DNA of 14,187 bases from the NCBI GenBank assembly GCA_965652145.1, contig CBFGTV010000084.1, positions 1 to 14,187 of the forward strand, read 5' to 3'. The stretch's first letter is position 1. The number at the start of each line of letters is the position of its first letter. Of this stretch, positions 7,947 through 14,143 are shown piece by piece. Under the pieces are notes generated by a model that saw only the letters and a list, made by a program, of their open reading frames with translations, was not told where the DNA came from and searched no databases. The stretch is from CBFGTV01 sp965652145. GTDB lineage: Bacteria > Bacillota > Clostridia > Peptostreptococcales > Natronincolaceae. Position numbers and translations under genes: made by a program.

Positions 7947-9023
7947 GTGAGTGAAGTATATCGTATATTAACAATTAATCCTGGTTCAACATCGACTAAA
8001 ATTGCCATATTTGATAATGAAAAACCAGTATTTGAGGAAGTATTAAGACATTCCAATGAGGAAATCGCTAAATATGAAAAAATCTTTGATCAATACGAAT
8101 TCAGAAAAAAGGTTATTCTTGAGGCCCTAAATGAAAAGGGAATGAACCTGACTAAGCTGGCGGCCGTGGTAGGCCGGGGCGGTTTGTTAAAGCCCATTGC
8201 TGGAGGCACCTACGAAGTAAATGAAGCCATGCTGGAGGATTTAAAGGTTGGTGTTTTAGGAGAGCATGCCTCTAATTTAGGGGGCGTTATCGCCTATGAA
8301 ATTGCCAATCAGTTAAATATCCCTGCCTATATTGTAGACCCCGTTGTGGTGGATGAAATGAATGATATTGCACGAATATCTGGAATGCCTGAATTAGAGA
8401 GGAAGAGTATCTTCCATGCTCTGAATCAGAAGGCGGTGGCAAGAAGAGCTGCCAAGGAAGCAGGGAAAAAATATGAAGATATGAATTTCATTGTTGCCCA
8501 CTTAGGCGGCGGAATCTCTGTTGGAGCCCATGAAAAGGGACGGGTCATTGATGTAAATAATGCCCTAGACGGTGAAGGACCCTTTTCGCCGGAAAGAGCA
8601 GGAGGACTACCGGTGGGTGATTTGGCCAAGCTTTGTTATTCAGAGAAATACACCCATGCTGATATTAAGAAAATGATCAAGGGAAATGGCGGTTTAGTAG
8701 CCTACCTGGGCACCAATGATGCCAGGGATGTTGTTAAGATGATTGAAGAAGGCAATACTAAAGCTGAGTTGATTTATAGAGCTATGGCCTACCAGGTTTC
8801 CAAGGAAATCGGTGCCTGTGCAGCAGTATTAAAGGGTAAGGTAGATGGTATCATTTTAACCGGCGGAATTGCCTACGATAAAGATTTTACCCAATGGATC
8901 AAGGAAAGTGTAGAATTCATCTCTGAGGTAATTATCTATCCAGGAGAGGATGAAATGATCGCCCTGGCAGAGGGAGGATTAAGGGTCCTTCGCAATGAAG
9001 AAGAACCCAAGTCATATCAATAA
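7947..9023 (+). CDS. buk: Butyrate / branched-chain fatty acid kinase (second copy)
   Basis: A paralogue of the kinase at 5926 with the same reaction: acyl phosphate + ADP to acid + ATP. Length is 358 residues. INPGSTSTK near the N terminus, H185-LGGG, the standard loop NNALDGEGPFSPER (204 onward) and GIILTGG near the C terminus are all intact. The start is GTG 7947, because AGAGGTGG at 7931-7938 lies eight bases upstream; an in-frame ATG at 7887 is inside ptb and has no ribosome site. The gap to ptb is 28 bases. The two kinases are clearly homologous along their whole length but diverged, so the duplication is old and both copies look functional. Division of labour by acyl chain is plausible but not shown. 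Confidence 0.92.
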   Translation: MSEVYRILTINPGSTSTKIAIFDNEKPVFEEVLRHSNEEIAKYEKIFDQYEFRKKVILEALNEKGMNLTKLAAVVGRGGLLKPIAGGTYEVNEAMLEDLKVGVLGEHASNLGGVIAYEIANQLNIPAYIVDPVVVDEMNDIARISGMPELERKSIFHALNQKAVARRAAKEAGKKYEDMNFIVAHLGGGISVGAHEKGRVIDVNNALDGEGPFSPERAGGLPVGDLAKLCYSEKYTHADIKKMIKGNGGLVAYLGTNDARDVVKMIEEGNTKAELIYRAMAYQVSKEIGACAAVLKGKVDGIILTGGIAYDKDFTQWIKESVEFISEVIIYPGEDEMIALAEGGLRVLRNEEEPKSYQ

Positions 9024-9034
9024 AGGTGATGTTT

Positions 9035-9706
9035 ATGCTAAATGATAAACGAATCAGAATCATCATCGGCCATTATGGCAGCGGCAAAACAGAATTTGCT
9101 GTAAATTATGCCATTAATCTGGCAAAGGAACAGAAAAAGGTGGCTTTGGCAGACCTGGACGTGGTTAATCCATATTTTCGAAGCCGTGAAAAGCATCAAT
9201 TACTGGAGCAATACGGTATTAAGGTGATTTCCAGCTATGTCAAGGGCTCGGGCTCAGATTTGCCTTCAGTCACGGCAGATGTATTGGGTCCCCTGCAGGA
9301 TCAAAGCTGTCATGTGGTGCTGGATGTCGGGGGCGACTCCATGGGTGCCCGAACCTTGGGGCGTTATCGAGAATATTTTACCGGTGATGATTATGACATG
9401 TTCTGTGTCATCAATGGGAATCGGCCCGAAACCCAGGAGCTTAATGGTGTAATAAAACACATTACCACCATTGAAGGAGCAGCCCGGGCCCGGGTGACAG
9501 GGTTAGTCAACAATACCCATCTATTAAGGCATACGACGGTAGAAGAGGTCTTAAAGGGGCAAGGGCTGTGTAAAGAGGTTTCTGGTGCATTGAATATTCC
9601 CATTAAATATGTAGCTGTACTGGAAGAACTGGTAAATCAGCTTCCCAATGATCTTGAGGGATCAATTATGCCAGTAAAAATGATCATGCGGGAAGACTGG
9701 ATGTAA
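9035..9706 (+). CDS. P-loop NTPase of unknown function (SIMIBI/MinD-like), in the vor operon
   Basis: A 223-residue soluble nucleotide-binding protein. Walker A is GHYGSGKT at 12-19, the classical form rather than the deviant KGGxGK of MinD, Mrp or CooC. D40-x-D42 followed by NPYFRSRE (45-52) resembles the switch region of the CobQ/MinD/ArsA group, and D97-VGGD at 97-101 fits Walker B. No membrane segment or metal-binding CxxC is present. The start is placed at ATG 9035 with AAAGGTG (9022-9028) six bases upstream; GTG 9026 and ATG 9029 overlap that site. It lies 11 bases after the second kinase and 65 bases before the ferredoxin gene, so it is co-transcribed with the oxidoreductase. I know of no assigned function for this family. 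A role in maturing or activating the Fe-S oxidoreductase is a guess from position. Confidence 0.8.
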   Translation: MLNDKRIRIIIGHYGSGKTEFAVNYAINLAKEQKKVALADLDVVNPYFRSREKHQLLEQYGIKVISSYVKGSGSDLPSVTADVLGPLQDQSCHVVLDVGGDSMGARTLGRYREYFTGDDYDMFCVINGNRPETQELNGVIKHITTIEGAARARVTGLVNNTHLLRHTTVEEVLKGQGLCKEVSGALNIPIKYVAVLEELVNQLPNDLEGSIMPVKMIMREDWM

Positions 9707-9771
9707 TACTGCCGGAGACCTTGGTCGATGAAGGCTTTTGTTTCACCTATACTTTGAAGGAGGGTTGTAAA

Positions 9772-10002
9772 ATGGCTAAAAGAAGAGGACTTGTAAAGTT
9801 TGAAGAAAATCGCTGTAAAGGGTGTGAGCTTTGTACAACTGTTTGTCCTGTCAATATTGTTAAAATGAACAAAGATAGAATCAATGTAAAGGGGTATCAT
9901 CCTGCCTCAGTTGATGAAATGGAAAAATGTATTGCCTGTACAAACTGTGCCACAATTTGTCCTGATGCAGTAATCACAATTGAAACAGTTGAAGAAAAAT
10001 AA
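9772..10002 (+). CDS. 2[4Fe-4S] ferredoxin subunit of 2-oxoacid:ferredoxin oxidoreductase (delta)
   Basis: A 76-residue bacterial-type ferredoxin with two complete cluster motifs: C15-x2-C18-x2-C21-x3-CP and C53-x2-C56-x2-C59-x3-CP. It passes electrons from the TPP/Fe-S core of the enzyme to free ferredoxin. The start ATG 9772 follows AAGGAGGG (9757-9764) by seven bases; an in-frame upstream ATG at 9721 has no ribosome site. It lies 28 bases before vorB. The order delta-alpha-beta-gamma is a common arrangement for four-subunit oxoacid oxidoreductases. The basic N terminus (AKRRG) is typical of the subunit form. Confidence 0.9.
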   Translation: MAKRRGLVKFEENRCKGCELCTTVCPVNIVKMNKDRINVKGYHPASVDEMEKCIACTNCATICPDAVITIETVEEK

Positions 10003-10030
10003 TAGATAAATTTTGTAAGGAGGGAAACAG

Positions 10031-11092
10031 ATGGCGAAAGTATTAATGAAGGGTAACGAAGCAATTGGTGCTGCTGCAATTAAGGCAGGCTGTAAGTATT
10101 TCTTCGGATATCCCATTACACCCCAAAATGAATTACCTGAATTTATGGCTAGAGAATTACCTAAAATAGATGGTGTTTTTGTTCAAGCTGAATCAGAGGT
10201 GGCTGCCATTAACATGATTTATGGAGCTGCCGGTACCGGAGCAAGGGTAATGACCTCTTCATCTTCACCAGGAATGGCCCTGAAGCAAGAAGGAATTTCC
10301 TATATTGCAGGAGCAGAGTTACCCTGCGTTATTGTCAATATCAGTAGAGGGGGCCCAGGGCTAGGAGGAATTCAGCCTTCCCAGGCAGACTATTTCCAAT
10401 CCACCAGAGGGGGCGGAAATGGTGACTATCGACACCTGGTATATGCACCAGCTACCCTACAGGAGGCTGTGGATTTAACCATGGAGGCCTTTAATGTAGC
10501 TGATTATTACAGAAACCCGGTAATTGTTTTGGGCGACGGTATGATTGGTCAAATGATGGAGCCTGTAGAATTTAATGAGCCGACAAAAAGAGAGCTTCCT
10601 CCAAAGGATTGGGCTACTACAGGAACAGAAGGAAAACGTAATCCTAATATTATTAATTCCTTGGCCCTGGATCCAGCAGAATTGGAAAAACACAACTGGA
10701 AGCTTGAGGCAAAATATAAGGAAATGGAAGAAAAAGAAGTTCGATACGAAATGTACAAAATGGATGAAGCAGAAATGGTATTGGTGGCCTATGGCACCAC
10801 TTCAAGAATTGTTAAAAATGCCATTGATGCCTTAGAAAAGGATGGTATCAAGGTAGGGCTAATTCGACCCATAACCCTATGGCCCTTCCCTAACAAGGCC
10901 TTTGAACAGATTCCGGCCACAGCAAAGGCGGTTATGTCTGTTGAAATGAGTACAGGCCAAATGATTGACGATGTTAAGATTGCAGCTAACGGCAAGCTGC
11001 CTGTTCACTTCTATGGCAGAACCGGCGGAATGATTCCGACTCCTGAAGCAATCATAGATAAGGTGAAGGAAATTTTAGGGGGTGCAAAATAA
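10031..11092 (+). CDS. vorB: 2-oxoisovalerate (3-methyl-2-oxobutanoate):ferredoxin oxidoreductase, alpha subunit VorB
   Basis: The alpha subunit of a CoA-acylating 2-oxoacid oxidoreductase that, with its partners, turns a 2-oxoacid + CoA + oxidised ferredoxin into acyl-CoA, CO2 and reduced ferredoxin. At 353 residues it matches the VorB type. The pyrimidine-binding domain begins with FFGYPITPQNELPEFM (25 onward) and continues with QAESEVAAINMIYGAAGTG and TSSSSPGMALKQEG. A C-terminal transketolase-like domain carries VAYGTTSRIVKNA and LIRPITLWPFP. The ribosome site AAGGAGGG lies just before ATG 10031. The stop codon overlaps the next start by one base (TAATG). Branched-chain specificity rests on resemblance to VorB and on the Ptb/Buk neighbours; 2-oxoglutarate or other 2-oxoacid use cannot be excluded. 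Confidence 0.88.
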   Translation: MAKVLMKGNEAIGAAAIKAGCKYFFGYPITPQNELPEFMARELPKIDGVFVQAESEVAAINMIYGAAGTGARVMTSSSSPGMALKQEGISYIAGAELPCVIVNISRGGPGLGGIQPSQADYFQSTRGGGNGDYRHLVYAPATLQEAVDLTMEAFNVADYYRNPVIVLGDGMIGQMMEPVEFNEPTKRELPPKDWATTGTEGKRNPNIINSLALDPAELEKHNWKLEAKYKEMEEKEVRYEMYKMDEAEMVLVAYGTTSRIVKNAIDALEKDGIKVGLIRPITLWPFPNKAFEQIPATAKAVMSVEMSTGQMIDDVKIAANGKLPVHFYGRTGGMIPTPEAIIDKVKEILGGAK

Positions 11093-11838
11093 TGGCAGTT
11101 GTATTCAAAAAGACAGAAGGTTTAACCGATAAGCAATTTCACTATTGTCCTGGATGTACCCATGGAATTATTCATAGATTGGTAGCAGAGGTTTTAGAGG
11201 AATTGGGTGTTTTAGGAAAAGCCATCGGAGTGGCTCCCGTAGGCTGTTCAGTATTGGCCTATGACTATTTTAACTGTGATATGCACGAGGCGGCCCATGG
11301 TCGAGCACCGGCTGTAGCCACTGGAATTAAAAGAGTATTGCCAGACAATGTGGTCTTTACCTATCAAGGAGACGGAGACCTGGCATCCATCGGAACAGCG
11401 GAAATTATCCATGCCGCCCATCGTGGCGAAAAAATCACTACGATCTTTGTCAATAATGCCATTTATGGTATGACAGGGGGACAAATGGCGCCTACAACCC
11501 TAATCGGGCAAAAAGCCACTACAGCACCTCAAGGTAGAAGTGCTGCCCATTCTGGTATGCCCTTAAGGATGTCAGAAATGCTGGCTACAATTGATGGTGC
11601 GGTCTTTGTAGAAAGGGTTACCGTACACAACGTTCCAGGAATCAGAAAGGCTAAAAAGGCAATCAGAAAAGCCTTTGAGGTTCAATTGGAAGGCAAGGGC
11701 TTTGGTATTGTAGAGGTACTTTCCACTTGTCCTACCAACTGGGGCTTAACTCCTGTGGAATCGTTGAAATGGTTAGAAGAAAATATGATTCCTTATTATC
11801 CATTAGGAAATTTTCGAACACCAGAGGAGGGAAAATAA
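11092..11838 (+). CDS. 2-oxoacid:ferredoxin oxidoreductase, beta (TPP-binding) subunit
   Basis: The catalytic thiamine-diphosphate subunit, 248 residues. C19-PGC-22 near the N terminus and later cysteines in PVGCSV and STCPTNW are placed as expected for the proximal [4Fe-4S] cluster of this subunit. The TPP/Mg motif begins GDGD (93-96, QGDGDLASIG) and ends about 30 residues later at N121-N122-AIYGMTGGQ. The set is intact, so the enzyme should be active. AGGGGGTG just upstream within vorB serves as ribosome site, and start and stop overlap by one base. One base separates it from the gamma subunit. It is usually labelled VorA, KorB or PorB-like in different annotation systems, so I give no symbol. 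Confidence 0.9.
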   Translation: MAVVFKKTEGLTDKQFHYCPGCTHGIIHRLVAEVLEELGVLGKAIGVAPVGCSVLAYDYFNCDMHEAAHGRAPAVATGIKRVLPDNVVFTYQGDGDLASIGTAEIIHAAHRGEKITTIFVNNAIYGMTGGQMAPTTLIGQKATTAPQGRSAAHSGMPLRMSEMLATIDGAVFVERVTVHNVPGIRKAKKAIRKAFEVQLEGKGFGIVEVLSTCPTNWGLTPVESLKWLEENMIPYYPLGNFRTPEEGK

Positions 11839-11839
11839 T

Positions 11840-12385
11840 ATGATGACTGAAAAAATTATTATGGCCGGCTTCGGAGGTCAGGGCGTTATGTCTATGGGTC
11901 AGCTCTTAACCTACGCTGGTATGATTGAAAACAAGCAGGTATCCTGGTTACCCTCCTATGGACCAGAGATGAGGGGAGGAACAGCCAACTGTGCCGTAAT
12001 CGTATCCAGCACTCCGGTGGGATCACCCATTATTACGGAGGATGCCACTGCTGCCATCATTATGAATCTTCCCTCATTGGTAAAATTCGAGCAAAATATT
12101 GTATCCGGTGGTAAGCTTCTAATCAACAGCTCATTAATCGACCAAAAAACCAGCAGAGATGATGTTGAGGCCTACTATATTCCAGCCAATGAAATTGCCA
12201 ACGACCTTGGCAATAGCCGTGTGGCCAACATGGTAATGCTGGGAGCCTATTTAGAGCTAACTAAGGCAGTCGAAGTAGAATCTGTTATTGAAGCCTTTAA
12301 AAAGGTATATGGGGAAGGTAAGGCCCACCTGATTCCTTTAAATAAGGAAGCCCTTGAAAGAGGTGCACAAGAGGTTAGAAAGTAA
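11840..12385 (+). CDS. 2-oxoacid:ferredoxin oxidoreductase, gamma subunit
   Basis: The gamma subunit (POR/KOR gamma family), 181 residues, which supports CoA binding in the assembled enzyme. The hallmark AGFGGQGVMSMGQ is at 9-21, followed by WLPSYGPEMRGGTANC, typical of the family. GAGGAGGG ends about nine bases before ATG 11840; a second ATG at 11843 is equally possible and changes the product by one residue. It starts one base after the beta subunit and is the last gene of the operon, with a terminator 20 bases after the stop. With the three preceding genes it completes a four-subunit enzyme; no subunit is missing. Confidence 0.9.
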   Translation: MMTEKIIMAGFGGQGVMSMGQLLTYAGMIENKQVSWLPSYGPEMRGGTANCAVIVSSTPVGSPIITEDATAAIIMNLPSLVKFEQNIVSGGKLLINSSLIDQKTSRDDVEAYYIPANEIANDLGNSRVANMVMLGAYLELTKAVEVESVIEAFKKVYGEGKAHLIPLNKEALERGAQEVRK

Positions 12386-12404
12386 AAGTTCAATATAATG
12401 AAAG

Positions 12405-12447
12405 CATACAAAAAGAGCATGGTTGTCAATCCATGCTTTTTTGTATG
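12405..12447 (+). terminator. Strong terminator of the buk-ptb-vor operon
   Basis: 17-bp stem with one bulged G (12415): the 5' arm 12405-12422 begins CATACAAAAA and ends GCATGG, the 3' arm 12431-12447 is CCATGCTTTTTTGTATG, and the loop is TTGTCAAT. The T-run lies inside the 3' arm. It closes the transcript that starts at the sigma-54 promoter about 6.6 kb upstream. Confidence 0.88.
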
Positions 12448-12635
12448 TAATAGGAAAGTTCTCTTTTTAAATATTTGAAAGACTGCCTTCCTTATAGGTC
12501 TCAATAAAGTCGTCCAATCTTCCAAAGGAAGGCTTTGGTCTAAAGAATGCTCAAGATGAGGCTGGTGTACCGATCATGATATTGTTTCATACAATAGTTT
12601 TAAAGACCATTAATTGACAAGCAAAATTCAACCAC

Positions 12636-12664
12636 TGGTCACTAAGGCCTGTTTATGGTAAAAT
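12636..12664 (+). promoter_or_regulatory. Likely housekeeping (sigma-A) promoter for glmM
   Basis: TGGTCA (12636-12641), a 17-base spacer, then TAAAAT (12659-12664), preceded by TG at 12656-12657 as in an extended -10 element. Transcription would begin near 12671, about 26 bases before the glmM start. The -35 is a 4 of 6 match and the -10 is 5 of 6. The upstream terminator means glmM needs a promoter of its own. Confidence 0.55.
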
Positions 12665-12696
12665 GGAAAAGATAGGCCATTAAAGGAGGATTGCAG

Positions 12697-14043
12697 ATGG
12701 GAAAATTATTTGGAACAGATGGTGTCAGGGGAATTGCTAACCAGGATTTGACACCGGAATTAGCCTACCAGTTGGGAAGAGTCGGTGCCTATGTATTGTT
12801 AAAGGACAAACAGCAAGGTAAAGCCGTTATTGGAAAGGATACCCGCCTTTCAGGAGATCTGCTGGAATCTGCCATGGCGGCAGGCTTTATGTCTATGGGG
12901 GTTGAGGTCATATCCCTGGGAATCATTCCTACTCCAGCTGTTGCCTACTTAACCAGAGCCCTGGGGGCAGACTGTGGAGTGGTGATTTCTGCATCCCATA
13001 ACCCTGCAGAGTACAATGGTATCAAATTTTTTAATCATCAAGGCTTTAAATTGCCGGACGAAATTGAAGACAAGATAGAATCATATATATTAAACAAACT
13101 TGATGTGCCTCATCGGGCCATGGGCGATCAGGTGGGTCGCCTAACGATTATGAAGGATGCTGCTGAGGAATATATTAGCTATTTGAAATCCACCATCAAT
13201 CAATCCTTTAAGGGATTGAAAATTGCCCTTGACTTGGGGAATGGAGCTGCATATCAGGTAGCACCAAGACTTTTTAAGGAGCTGGGAGCTACAGTATATG
13301 CCATTAATGATCAGCCCAATGGATTAAATATTAATCTAAAATGCGGCTCAACCCATCCTGAGGTGTTACAGGTCTATATGCAGGAGGTAAAGGCTGATAT
13401 AGGCATTACCTTTGATGGTGATGCTGACAGGGCTATTGCAGTTGACGAAAAGGGTCAAATTGTTGATGGTGATCATATAATGGCAATATGCGGAAGCAAG
13501 TTAAAGAAGCATGGTGCCTTAAAAAAGGACACCATTGTGGCTACAGTTATGAGCAACATTGGTCTGGATATTGCCCTTAAGGAAAGGGGCATGGCAATAA
13601 CCAAAACCAAGGTTGGAGACCGTTATGTTTTGGAAGAAATGCTGCAAAATGGTTACTCCCTGGGGGGAGAACAATCAGGTCATATTATCTTTCTTGACTA
13701 TAATACCACTGGCGACGGTCTGTTAACCGCAGTACAATTGGCTGACACCATCGTAGAGGAGAACAAGGCCTTCTCGCAATTAAGCAACATGATGACTGCT
13801 TATCCTCAGGTACTGGTTAATGCCAGGGTATGCAAGGATAAAAAGAATGCCTATTTGGAAGAACCAACCATTGTTCAGGAAATTAATCGAATCGAGGCTC
13901 AGCTTCAGGGCCAAGGAAGGGTATTGATTCGTCCCTCGGGAACTGAACCATTGGTAAGGGTTATGCTGGAGGGGAAGGATCAGACCCAGTTAAATGATTT
14001 GGCAGTTGGTTTGGCAAAGATGATTGAAATGAAGCTCAATTAA
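12697..14043 (+). CDS. glmM: Phosphoglucosamine mutase
   Basis: It interconverts glucosamine-6-phosphate and glucosamine-1-phosphate on the way to UDP-GlcNAc for peptidoglycan. At 448 residues it is full length. The N terminus GKLFGTDGVRG is typical. The phosphoserine loop ISASHNP places the catalytic serine at S100. Metal ligands are D240, D242 and D244 in FDGDADR, and the phosphate-binding loop is R412-PSGTEP near the C terminus. ATG 12697 is chosen because AAAGGAGGA (12682-12690) lies six bases upstream; an in-frame TTG at 12691 abuts that site. In many Firmicutes glmM directly follows cdaA-cdaR. Here it is about 8.8 kb away but keeps the other canonical neighbour, since a glmS ribozyme begins 102 bases downstream. 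Confidence 0.96.
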   Translation: MGKLFGTDGVRGIANQDLTPELAYQLGRVGAYVLLKDKQQGKAVIGKDTRLSGDLLESAMAAGFMSMGVEVISLGIIPTPAVAYLTRALGADCGVVISASHNPAEYNGIKFFNHQGFKLPDEIEDKIESYILNKLDVPHRAMGDQVGRLTIMKDAAEEYISYLKSTINQSFKGLKIALDLGNGAAYQVAPRLFKELGATVYAINDQPNGLNINLKCGSTHPEVLQVYMQEVKADIGITFDGDADRAIAVDEKGQIVDGDHIMAICGSKLKKHGALKKDTIVATVMSNIGLDIALKERGMAITKTKVGDRYVLEEMLQNGYSLGGEQSGHIIFLDYNTTGDGLLTAVQLADTIVEENKAFSQLSNMMTAYPQVLVNARVCKDKKNAYLEEPTIVQEINRIEAQLQGQGRVLIRPSGTEPLVRVMLEGKDQTQLNDLAVGLAKMIEMKLN

Positions 14044-14059
14044 GTTTATAATAAGAGGG

Positions 14060-14084
14060 AGCGGTCAGCATAGGGCTGACTGCT
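14060..14084 (+). other. Hairpin between glmM and the glmS ribozyme
   Basis: 10-bp stem AGCGGTCAGC (14060-14069) / GCTGACTGCT (14075-14084) with one G-T wobble and loop ATAGG. There is no T-run after it, so it is not a standard terminator. The segment GGTCAGCA (14063-14070) could instead pair with TGCTGCCGACC (14081-14091), leaving a 3-base bulge, so two folds compete. It may stabilise the glmM transcript end after ribozyme cleavage. Confidence 0.5.
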
Positions 14085-14112
14085 GCCGACCATTTTGAAA
14101 GGGGGAATGCCA

Positions 14113-14136
14113 ATGAACAAGGCTACAACTAAATAA
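14113..14136 (+). CDS. Possible 7-codon leader peptide before the glmS ribozyme
   Basis: GAAAGGGGG (14097-14105) is a strong ribosome site seven bases before ATG 14113, which opens MNKATTK followed by TAA. An in-frame ATG at 14107 would give nine residues but is only one base from the ribosome site. The stop codon lies nine bases before the predicted ribozyme cleavage point. No function is known to me; a regulatory uORF is one reading, chance another. Confidence 0.35.
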   Translation: MNKATTK

Positions 14137-14143
14137 GAAATTC

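Larger units (their letters stand above)
12386..12696. other. Gap between vor operon and glmM
   Basis: It holds the operon terminator (12405-12447), a 9-bp inverted repeat GCCTTCCTT (12485-12493) / AAGGAAGGC (12525-12533) with a 31-base loop, and a likely promoter at 12636-12664. On the minus strand, 12467-12553 reads as an unusually protein-like 27-codon tail including RPKPSFGRLDDFIETYKEG, ending in TAA and bounded upstream by an in-frame TGA. It may be the remnant of a lost gene. No complete gene is supported. Confidence 0.5.

Noticed and set aside
9707..9771. Small hairpin-like GACC-TT-GGTC (around 9717-9726) between NTPase and ferredoxin as a terminator
   Set aside because: The loop is too small and no T-run follows; the operon probably continues through it.
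9637..9900. Minus-strand open frame covering the NTPase end and the ferredoxin gene
   Set aside because: Antisense to a ferredoxin with two perfect cluster motifs; no start signals or known domain.
10575..10835. Plus-strand open frame of 86 codons inside vorB
   Set aside because: Wrong-frame shadow of vorB with Lys/Trp/Met-rich nonsense composition and no ribosome site.
12247..12525. Minus-strand open frame of 92 codons across the end of the gamma subunit gene and the terminator
   Set aside because: It runs through the terminator hairpin and the antisense of a clear gene, has no ribosome binding site and no recognisable domain.
12614..12619. Perfect TTGACA that could be the -35 of a glmM promoter
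   Set aside because: Nothing resembling TATAAT lies 16-19 bases downstream; TGGTCA/TAAAAT with an extended -10 is the better pair.
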